This document shows positions 35,022-45,486 of a stretch of DNA of 64,000 nucleotides, one piece after another; the stretch's first letter is position 1; each line of letters opens with the position of its first letter. The position numbers were made by a program, and so were the translations under genes. The DNA is from Bacillus methanolicus MGA3 (GTDB lineage Bacteria; Bacillota; Bacilli; Bacillales; Cytobacillaceae): positions 2,030,843 to 2,094,842 of the forward strand of contig NZ_CP007739.1 of the NCBI RefSeq assembly GCF_000724485.1, read 5' to 3'. The notes beneath the pieces are model-generated. The model was given only the letters and a program-made list of their open reading frames with translations, made no database searches and was not told the DNA's origin.

Positions 35022-38000
35022 TTATGAAAAAGAATGAATTTGTTTTTCAATTTCCTTTAATTCATCAATCGGGAATCCTTCTCCAAGAGCGGTCATCAAG
35101 CCGCTGTAATATTCTTCCGTCTGCTCTGCTAAATTGTGAAGAAGATTATCAAAGTGAAGGCTTAGAAGCTTGATATAATGTTCCTTCATACGGCTGTTTT
35201 CTGTTAGTAAATACTGTTCGGCAGATTCTTGAAGGATTCCTTCTAACTCTTCTGCTAAAAAACGCTTCTCATTTTTTTCGAAAAAAGATTTCAAATTCTT
35301 TACTTGGCCTAAAGTTTTTTTAAACATGGCTCTGTCTAGTTCTTTAAAAGCATTTTGAAACTCTATTCCGGTATACTCCGGCGATTCAAATTGTGAGAAG
35401 GCAATTCCTTCTTCACTTTTGGCTGCCATTTCCTGTGTAAGAGTAGTATAAAAGTTTTTAAGGATTTTCGTGATGAAGGCCTCAACTCTTAACGATGTCG
35501 CTCTCATTTCCTGAGCAAAATCAAATCCAATGCTTTCAAGCAAGTCTTCTAAAGCGGTTTGAAGAGCCTTCTTTAGATTTCTGCCATCATCCTTGAGCAC
35601 TGCCGGATTAAAAGCTTCCTTGAAAAAATCACCGAACCGGAAAAACACCCTTTGTTTAATGTAAAAAACTAATTCATCTGCTTCCTGGTTCAGCTGGTTT
35701 TTCAATAAGTCAGGAGCTTGAGATTGAAGAAAAGCCAGCAATCGCTCTTTTTCCGCTTTCACTTTTTCGTATTTTTGTTTTTTTACTGATTCGTCTTCCA
35801 TTGAGGAAGCAATAAGCCCTGCAAGAAGTCCTGAAGCGCGGACGAGATCTGCTTTGGCTGACGATTCAGCAATTTTCATTAAATCTCCTGAAATAAAGGA
35901 ATAGAAAGCCTTTTCAAAATCATTTATTCGAGATTCTTCTGTCTCAAGCTGATCGTTTTTTTCCTTTAAAGCGAGTAAGCTTGATACTGGAAATAAATTC
36001 GGTTGGCGAATGCCGTACTGTAAAAGCTGATCTTGTACATACTCCATAACAGAAGCCATTTCTTCCTCGTTGCTGGCAAGGTCAATCGCATTGACAATAA
36101 AAAACATTTTATCGAGTTCAAATGTCTCTTTCACCCGGCCCAATTGGATGAGGAATTCCCGGTCTGCTTTTGAAAATGCGTGGTTATAGTAAGTGACAAA
36201 CAATATCGCATCCGAATTTTTTATATAGTTAAAAGCAACTCCAGTATGGCGTGCATTGATGGAATCAGCACCAGGAGTATCCACTAACGTAATCCCTGCC
36301 CTTGTTAAAGGACAATCAATGAATACCTCAATCTCTTCAACAAAACACGATTTTTCTTCGTTTGCAACAAACTCGCGAAATTCTTTCAAATCTGTTTGCA
36401 CTTTTTCGCCGAGACGGTTTTGAAAAAGTTTAAAGCCTTTGTAAAAAGCAGATAGAAAAGCAAAATGCATTTTTCCAGCTGCATCTGAAACAACTTCTTT
36501 TCCTTCTATATTTTGAATCGCAGCCATTCCTTCATCAAAATTTGCAACATTGAAGCCAAAAAAATGCAATGATCGCTGCACTTCTTCGAAAAGCGCAGCA
36601 GATTCTTTTAATTTAACGATCACAACGCCATGAGAATGGTTATTATCAACAGGCTTAATTTTATTGATCGCAGCCGTTGTTGGGTTTGGCGAAACCGGGA
36701 GCAAATCGGTTCCCATTAAAGCATTGGCAAACGAAGATTTCCCGGCACTGAATGCTCCGAATAAGGCAACGGTAAATTGCTGGTTTTCAAGGCGATCGGC
36801 TTTGCGAAGGAGCTCGTCGCTCAATTTTCTCATACCAGGAATAGATCTGATTTTCTCCCCTGTAAACCGGAGTTTTCTTATTAATTTTTCAAGCATAGCA
36901 TCAGAAAGTGTGTCCTCGCCTCCCTGATTGATAGAATCATCAGCATCGCGTCCGGAAGCCCAACTCTTCTTGTTCAGTACATATGAATCCGCTTTCATAT
37001 CTGTAATAATTTCAGCCTCTTCCTCCTCAGAAGAAAAAAGAGAAAAAATGGCATCATGATCCATGCTTATATGATTGCTGCCCATTAAGATCTCTTCCAT
37101 GGCAAAACGGGCTGACATCTGTTTTTCCTGTATCGCATCTAGATTTCTTTTTGCGTCAGCAATCTTTTTCAACTGTTTGAATTCTGCTTCCAGCTTGCTT
37201 TTTGCTTCAGCATTTTTCTCTTGAAGAAAACTGCTTAAAGCTTCTATCAAAGGAAAAATTTCTTGTTTCGCTTCTTTTTTCAATGACTCAGCAACTTCAC
37301 TTGTATAATTTAAAACATATTCCCCGGACAATCTTGCCCCTGGTTTTACGGCCGACATTAATAAATCTTTCGAAAATGGCACCGCAAATTTTTGGGCTCT
37401 TTTAGCCAGCTCCGGATAAAAGACACCTTCACTCTTTAAAGCATTTAGAATAAGTTCACGCAAATGCCAGTCCAGCTGGGTCTTCACCTTTTCTGAAAGG
37501 TCGTTGTAAAATTGTTCTAACCGTTCATTCCGGGCTTCTTCCGTCTTCTGTTTCGTGAAAAACAAGCCGACTTTAAAATCGGGCTGACGGGATTCCAAAT
37601 ACTTTTCTGCAAGCTCTCTTGTTTGGTAAGGCATGAGATACGCATTTTTTAGTATTTCGTTCGTTTCAGTTAATAGGCGTTCTTTCACTTTAACAGCAGC
37701 TAAATCTATTTCATCTAATTGCTTTTTAAACTCTTCCAGTTTATCGCTTACATTATTTTGTTCATCTTCCGTTAACCCGTCCATGATTTCCTTATTGGCT
37801 TCGAACTTTTCTTCATCACGGGCAACCAAATACGCATAGTGATCATCTGCCAGTTTTTGTAGAGAATGGAAAATGGTTATCGGTAAAAGTTCATGTCTTT
37901 CTGATATTTTTTCCTTAATCAAATTTTGAAGAATTGGAAATTGATTACTCTTGTGTTCTCTATTTTTTAAGCTTGTATAAAAAATTCCTGCAGGTTCCAC

Positions 38001-38687
38001 TCCCCAGGAAGCAAACGCTTTCTGCACACTTTCCTTGAAAGTTGTGAAACTTAATTCTTCTTCTCTATGTTTATCGATCTGATTAATGACCAAATAGATT
38101 TCTTTCCCTGCATCTGAAAGCGCTTTAGTAAATAGGAAATTCAATTCGGATTGTACATGATTGTAATCCATCACATAAAAGATAATATCTGCCAAATGAA
38201 GGGCAGATTCGGTCGCAATTCGGTGTGCATCATCTGTTGAATCAATCCCCGGTGTATCCATAATCACCGTGTCTTCGGGAATAAAGGTTTTAGAATGGCT
38301 AATTTCAATAGACTGGATTTCATCTCCATTTTTCGCATATGATTTCACTGTTTCAAAATCGTATGGAGCTGGATAAAGCCGAGGTTTTCCCTGTTTAAAA
38401 TAAACCTTCGCATAATCCTTGCCGGATTTAATTTTTACGAGATTTGCGCTTGTCGGAATCGGGCTCGAAGGAAGAAGATTTTCACCAATTAACGCATTGA
38501 TCATGCTTGATTTTCCAGCCGAGAAATGGCCGCAGAAACCTATTGAAAATTCTTTCTCTTGCCATTTTCTTGCCAGTTGCTTCACTTTTTGTTCGTTTTC
38601 TTGATCATTATTTTTTTTGAAAAATGTATATAAGGCAATGATTTTTTCAATGAGCGGCTGATCTTGCTGAGTGATTGTCTTTACCAT
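35022..38687 (-). CDS. dynA: Dynamin-like GTPase DynA (tandem double dynamin)
   Basis: A 1221-residue fusion of two bacterial dynamin units. The first GTPase has GHFSAGKSS (53-61) and MDTPGIDSTD; the second, starting near residue 640, has GAFSAGKSSFANAL and VDTPGADS. Each is followed by long helical stalk segments. B. subtilis DynA (YpbR, 1193 aa) tethers and fuses membranes and helps survive phage lysis and membrane stress. Both P-loops are intact, so both heads should bind GTP. It heads the dynA-nucleotidyltransferase-Cys4 operon. AAGGGG precedes the ATG with a longish gap. Confidence 0.95.
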   Translation of the reverse strand: MVKTITQQDQPLIEKIIALYTFFKKNNDQENEQKVKQLARKWQEKEFSIGFCGHFSAGKSSMINALIGENLLPSSPIPTSANLVKIKSGKDYAKVYFKQGKPRLYPAPYDFETVKSYAKNGDEIQSIEISHSKTFIPEDTVIMDTPGIDSTDDAHRIATESALHLADIIFYVMDYNHVQSELNFLFTKALSDAGKEIYLVINQIDKHREEELSFTTFKESVQKAFASWGVEPAGIFYTSLKNREHKSNQFPILQNLIKEKISERHELLPITIFHSLQKLADDHYAYLVARDEEKFEANKEIMDGLTEDEQNNVSDKLEEFKKQLDEIDLAAVKVKERLLTETNEILKNAYLMPYQTRELAEKYLESRQPDFKVGLFFTKQKTEEARNERLEQFYNDLSEKVKTQLDWHLRELILNALKSEGVFYPELAKRAQKFAVPFSKDLLMSAVKPGARLSGEYVLNYTSEVAESLKKEAKQEIFPLIEALSSFLQEKNAEAKSKLEAEFKQLKKIADAKRNLDAIQEKQMSARFAMEEILMGSNHISMDHDAIFSLFSSEEEEAEIITDMKADSYVLNKKSWASGRDADDSINQGGEDTLSDAMLEKLIRKLRFTGEKIRSIPGMRKLSDELLRKADRLENQQFTVALFGAFSAGKSSFANALMGTDLLPVSPNPTTAAINKIKPVDNNHSHGVVIVKLKESAALFEEVQRSLHFFGFNVANFDEGMAAIQNIEGKEVVSDAAGKMHFAFLSAFYKGFKLFQNRLGEKVQTDLKEFREFVANEEKSCFVEEIEVFIDCPLTRAGITLVDTPGADSINARHTGVAFNYIKNSDAILFVTYYNHAFSKADREFLIQLGRVKETFELDKMFFIVNAIDLASNEEEMASVMEYVQDQLLQYGIRQPNLFPVSSLLALKEKNDQLETEESRINDFEKAFYSFISGDLMKIAESSAKADLVRASGLLAGLIASSMEDESVKKQKYEKVKAEKERLLAFLQSQAPDLLKNQLNQEADELVFYIKQRVFFRFGDFFKEAFNPAVLKDDGRNLKKALQTALEDLLESIGFDFAQEMRATSLRVEAFITKILKNFYTTLTQEMAAKSEEGIAFSQFESPEYTGIEFQNAFKELDRAMFKKTLGQVKNLKSFFEKNEKRFLAEELEGILQESAEQYLLTENSRMKEHYIKLLSLHFDNLLHNLAEQTEEYYSGLMTALGEGFPIDELKEIEKQIHSFS

Positions 38688-38789
38688 AAATCAAATACCC
38701 CTTATTTTGAACATTTCTATCTTGATTCCATTGTAAACGATTTTTCTATATTTTCATATAAGTCTATGTTGTTTTTCCATTTAACAGTA

Positions 38790-38822
38790 AATAACAAAAC
38801 AGCCCGGGCGTTTCCCGAGCTG
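38790..38822 (-). terminator. Terminator after the 32-residue ORF
   Basis: On the minus strand CAGCTCGGG-AAACG-CCCGGGCTG precedes TTTTGTT. Confidence 0.8.
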
Positions 38823-38842
38823 CAAGAATAACCACAAAGTTA

Positions 38843-38941
38843 TTATTTTGTTGACTGGGCAGATTTGGCTACATTTTGAAGAACATATTTCATAACAAAT
38901 CCATAAACTGCAATTGTTGCAGCAACAAAAAGAGATGCCAT
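38843..38941 (-). CDS. 32-residue membrane peptide
   Basis: From the ATG at 38941 (AAGGATGG about 8 nt upstream) it encodes MASLFVAATIAVYGFVMKYV then LQNVAKSAQSTK: one transmembrane helix and a basic/polar tail. A terminator lies 20 nt after the stop, which supports a real gene. It lies between bpsB and dynA. Family not recognised. Confidence 0.6.
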   Translation of the reverse strand: MASLFVAATIAVYGFVMKYVLQNVAKSAQSTK

Positions 38942-39042
38942 ATGTAACACCATCCTTGAAGAATGATAGTGAGAATAACTTTCAAATTCAATTAGAATTT
39001 TACCATGAACGATTATCATTTTCAATATGAATGTTTAATTTT

Positions 39043-39606
39043 TCACAATTTATTAACATTATTAGGTATAAAACGATTTTTCCTTTTAAAAGAAATTTCG
39101 TATTCCGTAAATTTCTTAAGAGCTCTTTCTTCCACCGGTATTCGAATCGATAAGACGAGAATATTTAACAATGAAAAAATGATCGCAGTAAAATAAGCTT
39201 GAAACATTATCGGAATAATGACAAATTCAAGAGCCACTACACAATAATTTGGATGTTTCAAAAATTTATAAGGCCCTTTTTTTACGACTGATGCACCCGG
39301 CAGGACAAGAATTTTTGTGTTCCAGTATCTGCCTAGTGATAATAGCGCCCAAATGCGAATGGCCTGTGCAGCAAGAAAAGCAAATAATAACAATGGCCAA
39401 AGGGGCGAGATGTCTTTGTGAAAATATTGGACCTCTGTTATCAATACAAAGAAAAATAGAAGATGTACAATGACGATTACCGGATAATGCTTTTGGCCGA
39501 ATTCAACAGCTCCTTGACTTTTCATCCACTTCTCATTTTGTTTCGCCACTATTAATTCGAGCAATCGTTGAATGATGATAACTGAAATGAATAGCCAGAA
39601 TGCCAT
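39043..39606 (-). CDS. bpsB: BpsB (YpbQ), isoprenylcysteine carboxyl methyltransferase-like
   Basis: About 187 residues, four to five membrane helices, with the ICMT-family C-terminal block GPYKFLKHPNYCVVALEFVIIP and RIPVEERAL. In B. subtilis BpsB methylates the alkylpyrones made by BpsA. The ATG at 39606 overlaps the bpsA stop (TAATG), showing translational coupling and supporting a joint pathway. Methyl donor SAM and membrane location are from the family. Confidence 0.88.
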   Translation of the reverse strand: MAFWLFISVIIIQRLLELIVAKQNEKWMKSQGAVEFGQKHYPVIVIVHLLFFFVLITEVQYFHKDISPLWPLLLFAFLAAQAIRIWALLSLGRYWNTKILVLPGASVVKKGPYKFLKHPNYCVVALEFVIIPIMFQAYFTAIIFSLLNILVLSIRIPVEERALKKFTEYEISFKRKNRFIPNNVNKL

Positions 39607-40691
39607 TATACCCACCTCATTAATAGTAATTCAGAGCTGAATCCGGGCCCAAGTGCGGCAGCCAAGCCTATTTCACCTTTATTCGCTTTTTCCATAATCC
39701 TCCGTAACACATATATGATGGTTGCCGAAGACATATTCCCATATTCCTTTAATATTTCGAGAGAATCTTTTGTCATGTTTTCAGGAAGATTAAGTTCTTT
39801 TACATATGCTTCCAAAACTTTTTTGCCTCCGGGATGGGCAATGAAATGATCAATGTCATTTAAACCGATATTCCACTCACGGATCAATTTTTCTACATTT
39901 GGTTTTAGCCAAGTTTCTATCTTCGTTGGAATATCTTTTGAAAAGACTACAAACAGGCCATCATTTTTGACATCCCATCCCATTACATCAAGAGTGTTTT
40001 TCATTGTCGCTGATTGAGTGGCAAAAATGTTGGGAGATGAAGCCCGTTTTTGATAGGACAAAATATCTGACGCTCTTCCGCATACGACAGCACATGCAGC
40101 ACCGTCTGCGAACAAGGAAGCACCAATTAAATTGCTTTTGGAATGGTCGTTTCTTTGAAACGTTAAGCTGCATAATTCAATTGATAAAACAAGAACATTT
40201 TCTTTCGGAAAAGCAAGGCAGTATTCATAAGCCCTTGATAATCCGGCAGCTCCTCCGGCACACCCTAGTCCAAAGATTGGTATCCTTTTCGTGTATGAAG
40301 AAAATGGAAGAATATTCATAATTCTTGCTTCGATGCTTGGAGTCGCAAGACCGGTTGTCGAAACTGTAATAATCGCATCAATTTCTTCATAAGGGATCTC
40401 GTTTTTTAAAAAAAACGAATTTGTTAAACATTTCGTTATTGCTTCCGCACCTAATTGTACAGCCTTTTCGATATATGCATTATTTTTCTCTTCAAATGTC
40501 CTTTCGTGTTTGAACCATTCCAGCCCTTTTACAAAATGGCGCTTTTCGATCTGTCCGTTTTGAAACGCTGTTAATAGCCTCTCAATGTCCTTGAACGAAT
40601 CTGAAAAAAGCTCACCCGCAAATTCCATTGCTTGCTGCTGTTCAATGACATAAGGCGGGATCGCTTCTGCTGCAGACAAAATGATCGGCAT
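39606..40691 (-). CDS. bpsA: BpsA, type III polyketide synthase (chalcone/stilbene synthase family)
   Basis: A 361-residue homodimeric ketosynthase. The catalytic triad is visible: Cys144 in GLGCAGGAAG, His286 in FIAHPGGKKV and Asn319 in EYGNMSSAT. The C-terminal GLAAALGPGFSSELLLMRW is the family's GxGPG loop. B. subtilis BpsA extends fatty-acyl-CoA with malonyl-CoA to triketide alkylpyrones, which BpsB then methylates. The pair forms a two-gene operon; a minus-strand terminator 100 bp upstream separates it from other transcripts. Confidence 0.93.
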   Translation of the reverse strand: MPIILSAAEAIPPYVIEQQQAMEFAGELFSDSFKDIERLLTAFQNGQIEKRHFVKGLEWFKHERTFEEKNNAYIEKAVQLGAEAITKCLTNSFFLKNEIPYEEIDAIITVSTTGLATPSIEARIMNILPFSSYTKRIPIFGLGCAGGAAGLSRAYEYCLAFPKENVLVLSIELCSLTFQRNDHSKSNLIGASLFADGAACAVVCGRASDILSYQKRASSPNIFATQSATMKNTLDVMGWDVKNDGLFVVFSKDIPTKIETWLKPNVEKLIREWNIGLNDIDHFIAHPGGKKVLEAYVKELNLPENMTKDSLEILKEYGNMSSATIIYVLRRIMEKANKGEIGLAAALGPGFSSELLLMRWV

Positions 40692-40791
40692 TGTTTCATA
40701 CTCTCCTTTAGGATCATGTAATGTTACTTTTTCCTTTTAAGTGTCAAGTATGCAAACAATCTCACGATCAAATGAAAAGAACTTAAATATT

Positions 40792-40825
40792 GAAAGAAAA
40801 AAAGCTTCCCCCATTAGGAGGAAGC
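40792..40825 (-). terminator. Terminator upstream of bpsA
   Basis: On the minus strand GCTTCC ... GGAAGC is followed by TTTTTTTC. It probably ends a transcript from the small zinc-ribbon gene to its right and insulates bpsA. Confidence 0.75.
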
Positions 40826-40974
40826 AATACATTTCGAAGGAGTTGTTGTGCATATTTATTATATACTCTGCCCGTCAAAATATCACTCTTTAATGTTTTC
40901 CAGTAAAAATAGAAACGATTTTTATCCGTAAAGAAACACAAACATCCATCACGTTTCCAACAAAAGGATGAAAT

Positions 40975-40993
40975 GCATCGGAAAAACCGATGC
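40975..40993 (-). terminator. Hairpin after the 42-residue zinc-ribbon gene
   Basis: GCATCGG-TTTTT-CCGATGC is a perfect 7-bp stem 5 nt after the stop; the trailing T-run is weak. Confidence 0.5.
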
Positions 40994-40998
40994 TGACT

Positions 40999-41127
40999 TT
41001 ACTGATTTCTTTGGCTTTGTTTTTGTACTTCGATCCAAATTGAATTTGATGCTAACAAACCGCATGTTGTACAAATTTCCTTTTCATTGTATAAACGGCG
41101 GCAGCGATCACAATAATACTTTTTCAT
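40999..41127 (-). CDS. 42-residue zinc-ribbon protein
   Basis: MKKYYCDRCRRLYNEKEICT then TCGLLASNSIWIEVQKQSQR and NQ. Two CxxC knuckles (6-9 and 19-22) separated by nine residues make a compact zinc ribbon. GGGAAGAGTGAGCGAAGA lies before the ATG, and a hairpin follows the stop. It lies in the 740-bp gap between bpsA and dedA; otherwise that gap holds only the two hairpins and the dedA upstream region. Function unknown. Confidence 0.6.
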   Translation of the reverse strand: MKKYYCDRCRRLYNEKEICTTCGLLASNSIWIEVQKQSQRNQ

Positions 41128-41434
41128 TCTTCGCTCACTCTTCCCCTGCTAGTCAATCTTGCTTTAGTTTATTTAAAGCAAACAGGGATTGTGACAAGGA
41201 ATAATACAATAAAAAGAGATTGGATTTCTCCAACTCCGGTGCTATCTTAATAATGCAGCTTTCTGTCCACTGTCTTGAAAATTGTTCCCTAAATATACCA
41301 TTAAGAATTTTTTAAGAAAGAAAAATTTAAACAAAATTAGTGATAACATTACTTTATAAAAGAGGCACAAAACCTAAATATAACAGTGTGATAAGTCCAA
41401 AGAATGAAATGAACTAGAGCTCGGAGGAAATAAT

Positions 41435-42079
41435 ATGGCACATTGGATTTCAATATTTGAACAGCATAGTTATTCAATTTTGTTCGCTGCTATAGTACTT
41501 GAACTTCTGGCTTTGCCTATTTCTGGTGAATTTTTCATGGGGTATGCAGGATATTTAGTTTTTCAAGGAAAAATGAGTTATTTCTTATCGGTTTTAACAG
41601 TTATTGGAGCAGGAGGAATCGGAATTACCGCTACATACTGGCTAGGAAGAATCGGCGGTTATAAACTTATTGAAAAATATGGACGATATATTCACCTCAG
41701 CCCTACGAAATACAATAAAATCGCCGCTTGGATGGAAAGATCGGGGAGCAAATTATTAGCATTTGCTTATTTTTTTCCGGGAATTCGTCATTTCACAGGG
41801 TACGTTTCTGGAATTTCTAGAATACCGTTTCGAACATTTATCACTCCCGCCTATATTGGAGTTAGTTTAAGGGGATTATCTTTTATTACATTAGGAAAAG
41901 TATTAGGACCCCAATGGCACGAATTTCACAAGATTGCGGGCAGATATCTTCTTATTGCCATACTGGTACTTTCGTTATTTTTGGGCGGACTGCTTATTTA
42001 TAAAATGTATAAGTATAAAATGAAAAACAATTTGCTAAAATTAATCGAATATATATCCAAATCGTTATTCCTATTTTAA
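41435..42079 (+). CDS. DedA (VTT-domain) family membrane protein
   Basis: 214 residues with several membrane helices. It has the DedA blocks: LELLALPISGEFFMGYAGYL (acidic residue near the start), ATYWLGRIGGYKLIEKYGRY, FPGIRHFTGYVSGISRIPFR (the conserved arginine motif) and a C-terminal helix. DedA proteins act in membrane homeostasis, and some flip lipids. TCGGAGGAAATAAT precedes the ATG. Shortly before the stop another frame becomes open and hydrophobic, so the true C terminus may have been changed by a frameshift. Confidence 0.85.
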   Translation: MAHWISIFEQHSYSILFAAIVLELLALPISGEFFMGYAGYLVFQGKMSYFLSVLTVIGAGGIGITATYWLGRIGGYKLIEKYGRYIHLSPTKYNKIAAWMERSGSKLLAFAYFFPGIRHFTGYVSGISRIPFRTFITPAYIGVSLRGLSFITLGKVLGPQWHEFHKIAGRYLLIAILVLSLFLGGLLIYKMYKYKMKNNLLKLIEYISKSLFLF

Positions 42080-42165
42080 GCGGGGTACTTATGTTATTCA
42101 TTGCGATTGCCAACATCGCTCTTACGCCTGTTCTTCCAAGTGAGTTAGAGGTTTACGTTTCATAA
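42080..42165 (+). other. Possible frameshifted tail of the DedA gene
   Basis: In the -1 frame relative to dedA, from about 42015 the sequence reads KQFAKINRIYIQIVIPILSG then VLMLFIAIANIALTPVLPSE and LEVYVS before a stop at 42163-42165. It is hydrophobic and looks like a last membrane helix plus short tail. It is either the ancestral C terminus separated by an indel near 42015-42035 or chance. Confidence 0.35.
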
Positions 42166-42225
42166 AAATAAAAAACGCCACCTCCATTTCCTTGTAAATG
42201 TTAATAAGAAAATGAAGATGACGCT
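42163..42225 (-). terminator. Terminator after pbuX
   Basis: On the minus strand GCGTCATCTTCATTTTC pairs imperfectly with GGAAATGGAGGTGGCG, followed by TTTTTTATTTTT. Confidence 0.75.
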
Positions 42226-42280
42226 CTAACATATTTTTCGCTTTAAAATGTTGGACAAAGTAAAAAAGATAAAAAGGCGG

Positions 42281-44400
<2,120 letters not shown>

Positions 44401-44668
44401 AATGCTTATGAAATTAATAACATTATAACATCAAAGAATGATAAATCAATAGCCGAATGTTTCCGAATAATAAAATAAAAATATTCGGATTTATTAGCAA
44501 ACAGGCAGGGGAAAACTGTTAGAATTTTATAACACAAATCTGGTTTTGTTTTTTTAACATTTCTAAAATTGAATTAAAAATGGACTCTGTTTTTCTCCAT
44601 ATGTTGTTTAGTAAAAACCATTCCCTATTACAATCTTCACATTTTCTTCACAATTTCTAATCGCTAAA

Positions 44669-44684
44669 TGTGACTTTAATCACT
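44669..44684 (+). promoter_or_regulatory. Fnr-like palindrome before the ba3 oxidase operon
   Basis: TGTGACTTTAATCACT matches the Bacillus Fnr/Crp-type box TGTGA-N6-TCACT exactly in both half-sites. It lies about 150 bp upstream of the first oxidase gene. Otherwise 44406-44835 is AT-rich with no gene seen. Confidence 0.55.
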
Positions 44685-44835
44685 GATATGTCAATTTTTC
44701 ACTGTTAACATAGTAAATACATAAGGAATGAACACTTTGTGAACTTACTGAAACCATATAGAAGTTTCCAAATTGTTTTGTATTATGAAATTGTATTCAT
44801 GTATTTTTCCAATTTCCTGAAAGGGGGGAAACGGT

Positions 44836-44985
44836 ATGGCGAAAACGGAACTTGACAATAAAACAAAAACTGAGATTAATGATCACTCTTCCTTGAAGGG
44901 AACATTGGCTTCCGTTTTCTTAATGGGTTTCTTCTTTGTTTTCGCTTGGCTAGGAGTCTACTACCTTTATTTAAATCGTTTTTAG
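44836..44985 (+). CDS. Cytochrome ba3 oxidase small subunit IIa-like peptide
   Basis: 49 residues: a polar N terminus (MAKTELDNKTKTEINDHSS) and one transmembrane helix (GTLASVFLMGFFFVFAWLGV) ending YYLYLNRF. This is the layout of subunit IIa of ba3-type oxidases, which replaces the first helix missing from subunit II. AAGGGGGGAAACGGT precedes the ATG, and subunit II starts 24 nt after its stop. Identification rests on topology and context more than on sequence. Confidence 0.75.
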   Translation: MAKTELDNKTKTEINDHSSLKGTLASVFLMGFFFVFAWLGVYYLYLNRF

Positions 44986-45009
44986 TAGTTAGAGAGGAGT
45001 TAAAAAGCC

Positions 45010-45486
45010 ATGCATCTTCATAAGTTCGAAAAAATTTGGCTAATTTTCGGTGTAGCAATGTTGATTGTTTTCTTGTCGACCGTCGGTGTAAGTGCTTTCT
45101 ATTTGGGCAATCAACCCCCAAGCTGTTTAGCGACCATCGATCCGCAAAAGGTTGACGAAACAGCCCCATTTAATAAACCGGGACTAAAAAAAGTAGAAGG
45201 AAAAGACTGGGACTACGAACTTGTATTTGTTGCTTCTGCCTTCAATTATAATCCAGGCCAAGTACAAATTCCAAAAGGGGCAAAAGTAAAAGTGATTGCT
45301 ACCACAAAAGATGTTGTCCACGGATTTGAGATAGCCGGGACAAACGTTAACATGATGCTTGAACCCGGATATATATCAGAATATGTAACAACCTTTAACA
45401 AACCGGGAGAATATACGCTTTTATGTAATGAATACTGTGGTGCCGGCCACCATATGATGACTTCAAAAATTGAGGTGGTTGAATAA
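45010..45486 (+). CDS. ba3-type cytochrome c oxidase subunit II (CuA)
   Basis: 158 residues with one N-terminal helix (FEKIWLIFGVAMLIVFLSTV) and a periplasm-side cupredoxin domain. CuA ligands are complete: His in VVHGFEIAG (about 104), and CNEYCGAGHHMM (about 138-149) providing two Cys, the second His and Met. The short length with a single helix is typical of B-type (ba3) rather than aa3 oxidases. Its stop overlaps the subunit I start (TAATG). Confidence 0.9.
   Translation: MHLHKFEKIWLIFGVAMLIVFLSTVGVSAFYLGNQPPSCLATIDPQKVDETAPFNKPGLKKVEGKDWDYELVFVASAFNYNPGQVQIPKGAKVKVIATTKDVVHGFEIAGTNVNMMLEPGYISEYVTTFNKPGEYTLLCNEYCGAGHHMMTSKIEVVE

Noticed and set aside
44406..44835. Gene in the 430-bp gap before the oxidase operon
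   Set aside because: Very AT-rich with no usable frames; only a regulatory palindrome could be supported.
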